From contig NC_058158.1 in the NCBI RefSeq assembly GCF_020080835.1, positions 11,284,001 through 11,348,000 on the forward strand: a DNA stretch of 64,000 nt. The letters are read 5' to 3'. The notes below the pieces were generated by a model that was not told the DNA's origin, ran no database searches, and saw nothing but the letters and a program-made list of their open reading frames with translations. The DNA is from Cotesia glomerata. Its lineage: Eukaryota > Arthropoda > Insecta > Hymenoptera > Braconidae. Shown here one piece after another: positions 1 through 10,073 of the stretch (position 1 is its first letter; each line of letters starts with the position of its first letter). Position numbers and translations under genes: made by a program.

Positions 1-2387
1 AGATCCGTCATCTTTATTTGCATCCTGCTCGTGTATTAATTTATGAATATTTAACAGAGACAATTTTTTAAAAGTCAAATTACAGGATTTACATTTATAT
101 TCACTGGAACTCTCGCAAGTGTTTTCTTTCTCTCGCGTTTCGTCATTGTGAAATATTTTCATGTGTCGACTTCGGTTGTAAGGATGAAGAAAATTTTCAC
201 CACATGTTGAACATTCATACTTTTGGGGAGTTTTAGAACTAAGATGCATGTGCATATGACGCTTCAAACTATAGCTCCGAGGAAATACTTTTGTGCACTG
301 TGGGCAAGAATACAGCACTGTTTGACCATCAACAACTTTTAATAATTTCTTGTTGTTTGTCGGTGAATTTGATTTATTTTGCTCAGAATCTGGTTTGATA
401 TCCGCTCCATTCTCATTGTATTGAATGTCTAAAGACTCAAATTTTTCAACGGGTTTAAAAGGTTCTTCACAATTCGAAAACTGCCACTCATTAATATTAT
501 TGTCATCATGAGGTATTTCTTTGTCTTTCAACGATGAATCAGATTCAAGTATAGTCAAACCACGACGCGAAGCATACTGTGAACTTGGACCCGCTTTCAA
601 TTCCTCTTTTGATAAAATATTACGAGTAGTGAGAAAGAAAATTCCGTCAGATTGCTGACAAATAACTAAATTTTGTTCATCATAAGTTAAAGCCGGTCTA
701 ACAAATCGCATCCAATTAGAAGTATTTTCATCTGATACGTCAACTTTTAGTAAATGTCCATCATTTGTCTCATAAAGCAAAGGTAGTTGATCATTTTTAA
801 AAGACTGTCCATTGTAAGGATACAATACTCCTTCAATAGGCCCAAATTGAGTACGTTGCCGAATATTTCTTTTAGCAAATACTCCGTAATTACAATAGCC
901 GATGGGTTCACCAATACCTGGAGTTGATGGCAATTTATTTATTGCAAGATAAGACCCAGGCAAAGTCGCTACCGCTCTCGATGGTACAGGTTGATCAGAA
1001 ATTGTACGAACATTTCGACAAGTACATTCACCAGATTTTAGACAAGCCGGGGAGATACACTCTTCATAGTCTAAAAAATAATAATTGAATCCAATTAATT
1101 ATCAATTTATCATTAATAAAAATTTATTAAATAAAAACTTACCTGATGCTGTTTTATTACGAATTTGTTTTTTATTTTTCCTCAGTATTATTTTACCAGA
1201 AGCTGGAACACTCGGAATTATTTTTGCAGATTCGATATTATTCTTTAAAATTTTTCCTATAACTTGTTCCTGTGGGATTACTGGATCGTCATTATTAAAT
1301 TCCAGCAATTTTGTTTGATGTTCGCCTATCATATGATCACCAATAATTATCTGCTCCTCTTTTATTCCTCCACTTTGACTAGCCAATGAATTAACAACGT
1401 TTAGTTGATCCACGTCGTGCATCACCAAAAAGTCTCTCGTCAAAGTGAACTCAGTCTCAGGAATTTCCGCGAGCATCAATGGACCGGCTGCAGCAGTGTC
1501 GGCAGATCGCGAGGACGAAGACGATGACGTAGACTCTAATTCAACATTAGGTCCTCGCATTAAAATCAACTCTCCGTTAACACTAGTTACCAGAGTTTCT
1601 TCATGGACATCAGTGTTGACAAAATCCATGGTTGTATTGTCAGCGGATTGTACTACATTTTGAATAGTATTATTGTGACTAGAAATATAGTTATTTATAT
1701 TGGTCCTAGCATGACCATCGCTTGGTATAATAAGTGGGGAAGGTGGATCAGGAAGAACGACTACGGAGTTTGGAAATGATAGAGATGGAAGCTGCGGTAC
1801 TGGCGTAGGTGAGTATCTCGCCGTTGAACTCATATTGGGGTCCAGCGGGCTCACTTGACTGTGCTCGAAATCCGAGAGCGGTGACGGAGCTCTCGGTGAA
1901 TAAAAAGACACCTGCTCATATGGTGAAAATATTTTTGAATAGTCTCGCGACTGATTATCGTCCACATATTCGACCTGAAATATATGGTCAGTTAAAATTT
2001 TTTGCTATTAAATAATGATACTGAAGTTAGCTGATAACTACCAATTTTTTTAATCTTTACAATTACAATGAAAAAAATTCTTCTAAATATTTTCACTTAT
2101 AATTTTTTTTATTAAATTTTTATCATGATAATTTCATTGATATAATATTCTAAAAAAATTTCTAATGTCTATCAACTTCAGTGTCATAATAAATAAATAA
2201 TTTTGTGATAATGATAACTTACTGTGAGAAACAGCAAACGATTGTTATTTTTAACTGTACTACCAATTCCATGCCAATTGTCATCAACAACAGTATCCAG
2301 TAAGGATTTATCAACGTCTGCTATTGTTGATGTAATGGTAGTTGGGTTTACAGGGGCCCCCGCTCTTTGAGGGCCCCTTGGATCCAT
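1..2387 (-). CDS. PRDM10-like: PRDM10-like PR/SET-domain zinc-finger protein (3' end beyond window)
   Basis: Likely a nuclear, sequence-specific transcriptional regulator of the PRDM family. Coding exons are 2387-2223, 1974-1143 and 1070-1 (continuing left), all with GT-AG borders and matching phases. The start at 2387 is an ATG in good context (ACCATGG). The first ~330 residues are Ser/Pro/acidic and look disordered. A Cys-rich knuckle (CISPAC..CTC) follows, then a PR domain at about residues 400-500 with GVFAKRNI, RTQFGPIEG, NWMRFVRPA and EQNLV. These motifs resemble PRDM10 more than PRDM4 or PRDM15. Three C2H2 fingers follow at about 586-680 (CPQC..H..H, CSTC, CKSC). PRDM10 has more fingers, so the rest should lie to the left. 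Assignment to the PRDM4/10/15 group is firm; PRDM10 itself is the best guess. It is divergent from the CCDC191-like gene, about 1.07 kb between starts. Confidence 0.82.
2015..2187. repeat. MITE copy in PRDM10-like intron 1
   Basis: Starts ATGATACTGAAGTTAGC and ends with the inverted form CAACTTCAGTGTCAT. It is AT-rich and has no ORF. It fills most of the 248-bp intron 1 (1975-2222). One of about a dozen copies of this family in the window. Confidence 0.7.
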
Positions 2388-3458
2388 GGTTTTAATTTCT
2401 AACAAATAATAACCTTAAATTTCATGTAGCCTTGTAGGTGTAGGTTTCACTATGTTTTTTCTACTGCCACTGAAAATAAAAAAAAAAAGAAAAAAAAAAC
2501 ATTTTTATAAAATTTGTTTACCAACAAAACTGAAGTAATAATAAATTTTAGGGTTAAAAATTATTCAACACAAATCCAGGGCAAATGTAATAAACTCTGT
2601 AACAGTAAAAAAACTAACTTATTAAAATAAATATTAAGACTTATAGAACTATAAATTGAAATATAAATGGAGTGTTACCTTCAATTTAAAAGAAAAACTC
2701 GTGGCCATTTAATTTTACAGATCACTAGGTTACACGTTACAATTGAGTAGGATGTAAGGATAATGAACCATTGCTGAAAATTTTGACAGGAATATATCAA
2801 CACTCTTAACTTTCCCGTAGACGTTTTGTTAGATTTTTTTCACTAGTCTCGCTTGTGCGCGCTGAAGATGACGTTGTCGGGGGGACAATACACAAATATA
2901 ATATATAAACAGACAAAAACAGACTTTGACAGTTACAAAAAAGCAAAAAGTAAGAGAAGGAAATATGTATTGCGTAAAGTTAATACGTAGTTTAAATACT
3001 AGAGGGGGCGCTTTGTATAAATCTCTGGTCACATGACAAGTGACAGCGGGAAATTTACACAATAAATTTTATTAGTAACTCGTGAAAAGTATATTTTTGT
3101 AAATAAGTACATAATAATAAAAATTTAAATATTTACTATTAATAATTAAAAACATAAATTTTATTTTAGAATAGAAAACCATAAAAATAAAAGTATGTAA
3201 TTTCTTTTGTGTTTGTTTGTTTACACTTGGGTGTAATTATAATTAGTCATCATGTAACCAAGGTTACAAATAGATTTAATAAGTATTTATTGGTATAGTC
3301 TTTCAATTATTGAATGGAATTATTAATCGACAAATTATATAATATATTGTTGAGATATTTTAAATAAATTTTGAGAGTTAACAAGTGGGAGGTAAGTTTA
3401 AATTTAAGAAGAAATAAATGTAACGAATAATTTATTAAATTAATTTTCTAGATAATTA
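2388..3458. promoter_or_regulatory. Divergent intergenic region, PRDM10-like / CCDC191-like
   Basis: No supported ORF lies here. It must hold the 5' UTRs and promoters of both flanking genes. A near-perfect 14-bp palindrome, GTAACCAAGGTTAC (3254-3267), lies 192 bp upstream of the plus-strand start. I cannot place transcription start sites. Confidence 0.45.
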
Positions 3459-5229
3459 ATGGATGCAGCGAGTATTTTATGCCGGGATAGAAAGCAAAAA
3501 ATGTAAGGATTTTTTTAAAGATTAATTTTTAAGATACTTACTTATTATTAATTGCGATTGTTTTTATAGAAAATGGATATTTGGTCCAGAAGAAGAAACT
3601 GTAGATTTACCTCCATTTGAAACTATGACTCAAAGAATAAACTTTCAAGTACGAACAAGCAGACATCTACAAAATGACGAGTATGCAAATGAATTTAACG
3701 TACAAAAGATTGAAATTATTAAGCCAAAAGTCGAAGAACACTCGGGAGATATTTCAGTGACGATTAAGGACAAGCCATCGTCGGCTAGATTGAAAGAAGA
3801 AAATCGTGAAATTTTGAAAAATGTATTTGAAGAACTTTTAAATCATGCTAGAGAGTCAAAGCGTTTGAAATTGTTACAATCAAAGCTAGAGAGAATTTAT
3901 TCAGTGAGTCAAATGAAGCGATACTTTGACCGGTGGAGAATGCTAGTAGATGAAATGAAATTTTTAAATAAAAGTCAGAAGAAAGAGTACGAAATTGAAG
4001 ATGTAAAAAAAATAGAATTGTTTATAAGTGCAATCAAAGATAAGCAGAAAAATGTTTTGAGATGTACTAGGAAGAAGAATATGTCAGTTGATACAAAAGA
4101 TTTGGTTAATATTCAAGCAAAAACAAATTCGAATGTGTCTGCAACGTTTGCGAATCGCCTGAAAATGCAAAAAAAAGTTATTGATGAGCAGAGATCTAAG
4201 TTGGCTGAACAAAATCGATTTATCCAGGACATGAAGTTACAGCAAATTCAAGTTGAATCAAAATTAAGCGAACTGGAAACTCTAAAAACCGCTAAAGGAG
4301 CTTTTGCTCATAGCAAGAAAAGATCTCAAAAGATTTTGCGTCGATTAATGTTGCGAGAAGGCATTGATTCTCATGAAGTTGAAGAAGTATTGAGTGATGC
4401 TGTACCTAAGCCGAATCCACCGATTTTTTTGGCGAGAATGGAAGCAAGAGCTTTAGCCCGACGAGAAAGAGTTGCCAGACGCGAGTTGGAGCGTAAACAA
4501 AAATTGGAAGAACAAAAATTAAGAGAAGAAATGGCGAAAATGAGCGAAAAAGAGGCGGCGAAAAAAAAAATGGAGTTAGAAGCTCAAGAAAAAGCTCGAC
4601 AAATTCGTCGTCGCCATGAAGAAGAACGAGAACGTGCTTTGAATATTGAAAAACTGAAAAAGGCGATGCAGGAAGCTGATGACTTTTATCGGAAGTATTT
4701 GCTTCGCCGATATATTCTTCATCCGCTGATTGCTTTTGTACAATCAGTACACGATGATATGAATAAAGCTGAGAGACACTATGATTTATCTATTCTCCGG
4801 AAAATGTTTATCAAATGGAAGTCTGAAACTGAACGAGAAATACAAATTAAAATGGAACTCAGTATTGATATTTATAACAGAAATCTCACCTGGAGAGTTT
4901 TTGAAAATTGGCTGCAATTAACGAGAGACAATAGAAAAATATATAAGACTGCTGTTGATCATTACAACAATTGGCTGAAAAAAAGTTATTACGACAAATG
5001 GTTAGCTTATACACTTTCGATGAAAATAATTAATAATAATAATCAAGAAGTAGCTTTTAATTTTTATAACGAAAAACTAAAATCGACTTACTTTAAATTA
5101 TGGAAAAAATATTTACAAATTTTGGATAAAGTTGAAGAGACTGACAAACGAAAGGATCAATTGAGACAGTTAGTACAGTCAGTGATTCCTGACTTTGCTC
5201 CTCAACATCGGGGCGTCATTATTGATTAA
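3459..5229 (+). CDS. CCDC191-like: CCDC191-like coiled-coil protein
   Basis: Two coding exons, 3459-3502 and 3570-5229, joined across a 67-bp intron with phase kept, give 567 aa. The ATG at 3459 opens the small first exon. Residues ~200-250 and ~305-390 are Lys/Glu/Arg-rich coiled coil. From ~390 to the end come repeated aromatic/Trp segments of Sfi1-like type (KMFIKWKSE, RVFENWLQL, KSYYDKWLA, YFKLWKKYL), with an earlier one near residue 130 (RYFDRWRML). The order (PPIFLARMEARA, then a basic coiled coil, then DDFYRKYLLRRYILHPL, then Trp repeats) fits CCDC191 (KIAA1407), a poorly characterised protein. A centrosomal or ciliary role is inference from Sfi1-type repeats. It could be another Trp-repeat coiled-coil protein. 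Confidence 0.72.
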
Positions 5230-5570
5230 TCATTAATTATCTTCATAGGTGTATTCGTTTTTTTTTTTTTTTAATTTAATAAAATTTAAAGTTAAATTTT
5301 TTTCGATTTATTTTAATTTATGCTTAACATATTTTAAGTGCGACGTACAATTCAATTTATTATTATATAATCTAGTGAAACTTTTGAGTATCAATAAATA
5401 ACTTGGCACTATGTACACATTATTGTTACATATTTCATTCATACAAAAATATAATTTTAACTTTTTTTCGAATAAAATATTAATGTTATCATCAGCGACT
5501 TGTTAATTTTGTCTTTTACCTCAATAATCACGAAAAATTTATTATAAATTCTATTATTTAAATTGTTACA
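5230..5570. other. 3' flank of CCDC191-like gene
   Basis: AT-rich 3' UTR and intergenic DNA up to the Helitron-like insertion. AATAAA-type strings occur near 5278 and 5394. No ORF or structured element was recognised. Confidence 0.4.
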
Positions 5571-6873
5571 TCTATATATATATAGGGAGACTTTCTATAG
5601 ATATAGATAGTCACTCATCACGATATCTCTGGAACTATAAGACCTAGAGACTTGAAATTTGGCAGGAATATTCCTTTTGCCAAGTAGAGGTCAGCTAAGA
5701 ACGGATTTCACGAAATTCCACACACAAAGGGGGTTGCGGGGTGTTCACGAAAAAATTCATATTTTTCAATTATGGCTTTTAATAGTTCAAAACTTGGTCA
5801 GAATGTTTCAAATTACATTTAGAAATTTTTTAAAACGAATTCTGTGACATTCCACCCCCCTGGCGTGCCCGTGCGTGGGCGTCAAATTAAGAAAAAATTC
5901 GTAAATTTCAATCTATAGCTATTAATACTTTGAAACATGGCCAGAATGCTTTTTTGGCGTTTTTGAGCTGTTAAGAATAAATTTCATTAAATTCTACCCC
6001 CACATGTCCGTGCGTGGGCGTAAAATTAAAAGAAATTGTACCTTTTAATCTATAGCAGCTAAAGGATTGAAACTTGGCCAGATTGATTTTTTTGGAGTTT
6101 TTGAGCTGTAAAGAATGAATTTTATGAAATGCCACCCTCACAAATCCTTGCGTGGGCGTTAATTAAAAAATTATAAAATTCAATTCCTAAAGGATAATAA
6201 GAAGGCATTAAATATAAAAAAAATTAAAAATTTTTATATAAGGTAAAAGCCCTAATAGATGATCATGTACCATTATATGATCACTCTATGTATTTGTATA
6301 CCTATATTTGTGAATATAGATATACAAATACACGGCCGTTACCCGCCAAATTTATTCCAAAAAGTTATTTTTAAAAAACTGCATTTTTAATTTGTTAAAA
6401 TTTATAGATGTTAATTTTTTTTAATAATTTTTTTTGCCATAATTTATTTGTTAAAAAGCTATTAAAATTATTAAACATCTGCTAAATTAATTTTCATAGA
6501 CGTGAACATGATAGCCTGAGTTTGAATTTTTCATATTTAATCTATATTTTTATAAATTGAATATGAATAACATATTTCAAACCTTGACATTCATGCTCAC
6601 ATCTATCCATGGTGTAGGCCTACTGTTGATCCCGCCATGTAAAATAACGGTGACGCATCGCATGACACAGTACCTCCATGGTGATGTGGAAAGCTGTGTC
6701 AATCATTATTTTTAACTCATATAAATTTATAATGCCCTAATTTATTATCTGAGTGTGTAAATTTCATAAAATTCATTTATGATATAACTACTTACGTAGT
6801 TAGATAACAAAATTAATATTTTTCGCGCCTGGCGTATATTGTACGCCACGCGAAGCGGGCGGGTAACGGCTAG
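5571..6873 (+). mobile_element. Non-autonomous Helitron-like element
   Basis: Begins TCTATATATATATAGGGAG directly after an A and ends GGGTAACGGCTAG directly before a T, which is the A|T insertion pattern of Helitrons. A 6-bp stem hairpin (GGCGTA-TATTG-TACGCC, 6831-6847) precedes the CTAG end, though it is farther from the end than usual. The 5' part (CTCATCACGATATCTCTGG) is typical of insect Helitron left ends. No Rep/helicase ORF is present, so the element is non-autonomous. A 13-bp internal inverted match to the terminus (6335-6347 versus 6858-6870) suggests a nested or rearranged end. Confidence 0.55.
5630..6180 (+). repeat. Imperfect tandem array, period ~138 bp, about 4 units
   Basis: Each unit contains a 'tgaaacttggccagaat' block followed by a G-rich TGCGTGGGCG block. 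The G-rich blocks start near 5735, 5872, 6011 and 6149, giving spacings of 137-139 bp. The first unit is the most diverged. The array lies inside the Helitron-like element. Confidence 0.75.
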
Positions 6874-6989
6874 TTAACTATAAAAATTCACAGTAAAAGT
6901 AAAATACTTTAATCACAATAAAATACAAAAATACTTAAATTAACATTAACGGCAGAAGTAATTAACAACCGCATTTTTAATCCTATTAA

Positions 6990-8100
6990 TTAACAGACTA
7001 GTTGCGCAATACTTGTGAGTAATCTATAATTTGTTGAGTGGCTATCAGCTGAGGTGAGACGTCTTCGTTCGTTTGCTGTTGTGCCCAAATATATCAGCCA
7101 TAAATGGTATATTAAATAACTGAAAACTATTAATCCGACAATCAGGCTGTAGACAGCAGATACAAAACAGAGTGCGAGGCTAAAAATTCATAAAAAGACA
7201 TCAAATATCAATGAAAAATTAGCTTCAGTGGTAATAAATTTTAACCAGCAATATGATCATAAACCATGAGCTTACTCTAGTTGATGATAGACATCGCTGC
7301 AATCATCGGGCAGCAAAAGAGTTCCAATGAGAATAAAAGGATGACACACACTTGTCATCGTGAGATTAGACCCATATATAAAGGCCAATGTTGAACAAAA
7401 TAAACATCCAAGGTACCATTTTAAATTATTGGCTCCGATGCAACAATTTAGCCTTAACAAAAAATAATAAATTCCATAAGTGGTTTGTTTTTTACCTTTA
7501 ATAATAATTAAAAAAATATCTCCACCATTTGCAATGATATTCTCTGCCTAGCACACAAGTTTGGCAGAGTCGACAATGATATGCACGTGGTGGTGCTTTT
7601 TTGCGACACGTTACGCAAAATTCATCACCCTCAGCACCATTGATACCTTTTTCTAACTCCAATTCTTGAGCCACCGCTAATACTGCTCCGTCCTGAGCCA
7701 AACAATCGGCTTTTGTCTTGGTTTTGTGTCCACAAAAAAAGCCTCCAATAACTCCGGCTACAAAAACTAAATTCTCCTCTGGTAAAATTTCTAATAGAGG
7801 TACAACACACGTTTCAAAAACTAGCAACATCATTACGACACTGGTGATCGTCCACATGAAAAAAAATTTCGACCTGGGTAAAAATCTCAGAAAGTTGTGA
7901 TCCAAGTGATAAATAATAACTGGCGTTGTTATAAATGTTATCACTGTAAAATAAACAGTTTGAGCAGCAACAATGGTTATTGCCGGAACGGCAATTATTG
8001 GTATCATTGCATCAATTGACATTTGTTTAGCACCACTTCGCCAGCCGGATGAATTTCGTAATTTATTCCAAATAGTCATTTTTATGTTATTTTTACTCAT
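6990..8100 (-). CDS. ZDHHC23-like: DHHC-family protein acyltransferase, ZDHHC23-like, with EYHC signature
   Basis: Predicted S-acyltransferase of an internal membrane. Exons 8100-7526, 7452-7276 and 7179-6990 give 313 aa with frame kept. Hydrophobic segments lie at about 32-66, 77-103 and 108-122. The Cys-rich domain follows (CVTC at ~162, RAYHCRLC, CVLGREYHC), then NCCIGANN, another hydrophobic stretch, a membrane span (~250-285) and a degenerate TTxE-type motif (GTTANERRR). In the catalytic signature Asp-His-His-Cys is Glu187-Tyr188-His189-Cys190: the nucleophilic Cys and second His remain. The first intron has a weak donor (GTGGAG). Read-through there would stop after ~9 codons and give a 200-aa truncated form. 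The gene ends 116 bp from the Helitron-like element. Confidence 0.75.
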
Positions 8101-8952
8101 CTCTTTTTATAATTATTTAAAATGATTATTTTTTAGCCCTTACATTTGTTGTAGTCATTTAAAATTCAAGTAATTGTTGTTACTGATATACTTGTATTAT
8201 TGACAGAATAACTAACCTCAATCTCTCACTGACATCCTGAAAAATATAAAATTTATGACTAATTTAAATTTAAACAAATAAGAAAAATAATTATTTATTA
8301 TACATTACAATAATCCGATGACTTTGTTTATTATTAAGTACTTGTGTTACTGTTTTAGTTTAACAAATTTTTGTCTAGTCTAGCGCTTATAAATTCTATT
8401 GATTACGGTAGAGTCTCTAGAACTACAACTTTGATTGAAGCAAGTCTGAAATTCCTGGAATGGGAGTTAGAGAACACACGTGAGCGGAAAAGCCCTTCTA
8501 CCAATGCGTTCTGAAAAATAGGGAGTTGAAATTAGAGAATAAAAAAAGTGGAGAAACTTGGATCAGAAAAAAGTTAATTTTTTTTTTTTTTAAACTATAT
8601 TGCTTTTTCAAAATTCACAATCACCCCACATCTATAATTTTCAGTTAATTAAAAGTTAATCCTTGAAGATTTACTAACGAAAAAAAATAAATCGACATAA
8701 AACGAAAAATATTTACTTAGTATTGAAGTTTTATCTCATTTATTTAAAATCTCGACGTGCTCTATCAATTACGCAAAAAAATTATTCAATTTTTGCAATA
8801 ATGATATGAAAATGAATTTATCCGACATTTCACGATTTTCATTATTTTTCTTATCGAAAAAATTATTAAACAAAAAATTTACACATAGAATATTTGAAAA
8901 ACCGTAAGTGCGATTTTTTAAAAATATATTTTCTTAGTTTAAATTTATTTAA
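8101..8952. other. Upstream region of the DHHC-family gene
   Basis: About 850 bp of AT-rich DNA with no ORF or recognised structure. It should contain the promoter and 5' UTR of the minus-strand DHHC-family gene. A GC-richer patch sits at about 8405-8510. Confidence 0.35.
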
Positions 8953-10031
8953 GGTAGTACCCTCGCCAAAGTGGTTTTCTTAGGATTTTTTCAAATTTTG
9001 GTAGATTAATGTTCATATAATTCTGCGTCGATTGGCGCAATTTGAGAATTTTTTACCATCTAGTTTCCGAGATATTTAATTTTGAAGTTTGAGTTTTGAA
9101 CGCTCTTATACATTACGGTATACGGGATATCGAAAAATTTACCTACAAACATTTTTATATCTTAGAAACTTTTCTTAGGATCTTTTTAAAAAACTAGAGT
9201 AACGTTAACTAACAACTAAACAATTAAAAAAAAAAATTCATTGATAATTACCACACAGTTTCAGAGATATTTATTAATAAGTAATGAAAAATTTACCAGA
9301 CTTTAACTGAGGAGGGGATACGTTAATAAAGCTGTGGCAACAGCGCGTTTTGTTAACCGCGAAAGAAGTATGAGACGCGCATGCGCTGACAAATTTGAAA
9401 AGTTTAATTTACGTTAGGTGTAACATTATAGTTATTAATTTTATTTATTTAAAAAAAAACTATGATTATTTTATGAAAATAAGTATTTTTTTATGATACT
9501 AAAGTTAGCCAACATTTTTAATTTTTTGACTTTTTTTTAATAATTAAATTAGAAAAAAAAAAAAATTTTTTTATATTGCATTTACAGTTTTTGAAGTTTT
9601 TTTCAAGTGAAATTTCTTTTTTATTTTTTTGTAATCATTTTTTCAATAAAAAAAAATTCTAAAAATTTTTAAATGTCGGCTGAATTAATTTTAATTTTTT
9701 TTATATTTATTAAAAATTCAAAAAGTTAACAATTTTAATATAATAATATATATTAATCTTTCAATGTATGTAAATAAATAAATAAACGCATGTATCAAAA
9801 CAGAGGTAAGTCTACAGCCAGTCCAAAACACTACAGTATAACCACTATAAAATATCTTAACGCTCACGCAGTGTTGCCAGACTTTTCAAACGATCAGTAT
9901 CTCCTTCGTGATTGGCTGAAATAAGTACATAAACAGCAAAAAGTTTTAGGCTTGTCAATAATGGCTATCTGGTATGTGTACCGTACACTCTGGCATAAAC
10001 TTTTGACGACGGAAGTCGCGAGGGTAATACC
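8953..10031. mobile_element. TTAA-flanked non-autonomous DNA transposon
   Basis: Inverted ends GGTAGTACCCTCGC (left) and GCGAGGGTAATACC (right) match at 13 of 14 positions. Each is flanked by TTAA (8949-8952 and 10032-10035), the target site of piggyBac-type elements. The TIR sequence is not the usual piggyBac CCY/GGG start, so the superfamily is uncertain. No transposase ORF. A copy of the ATGATACT MITE is nested at 9493-9690. Confidence 0.55.
9493..9690. repeat. MITE copy nested in the TTAA element
   Basis: Left end ATGATACTAAAGTTAGCCAAC. The diverged right end contains AATGTCGGCTGAATTAATTT. Same family as 2015-2187. Confidence 0.5.
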
Positions 10032-10073
10032 TTAAATAAATATACCTTGCAAAGAAAAATCATAAAAAGTATC

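Noticed and set aside
2829..3062. 77-codon minus-strand ORF in the divergent promoter region
   Set aside because: Short, no family motif, and lies where 5' UTRs and promoters are expected.
5659..5847. 62-codon ORF at the left end of the Helitron-like element
   Set aside because: Falls inside the imperfect 138-bp array; repeat-derived, with no Rep or helicase motif.
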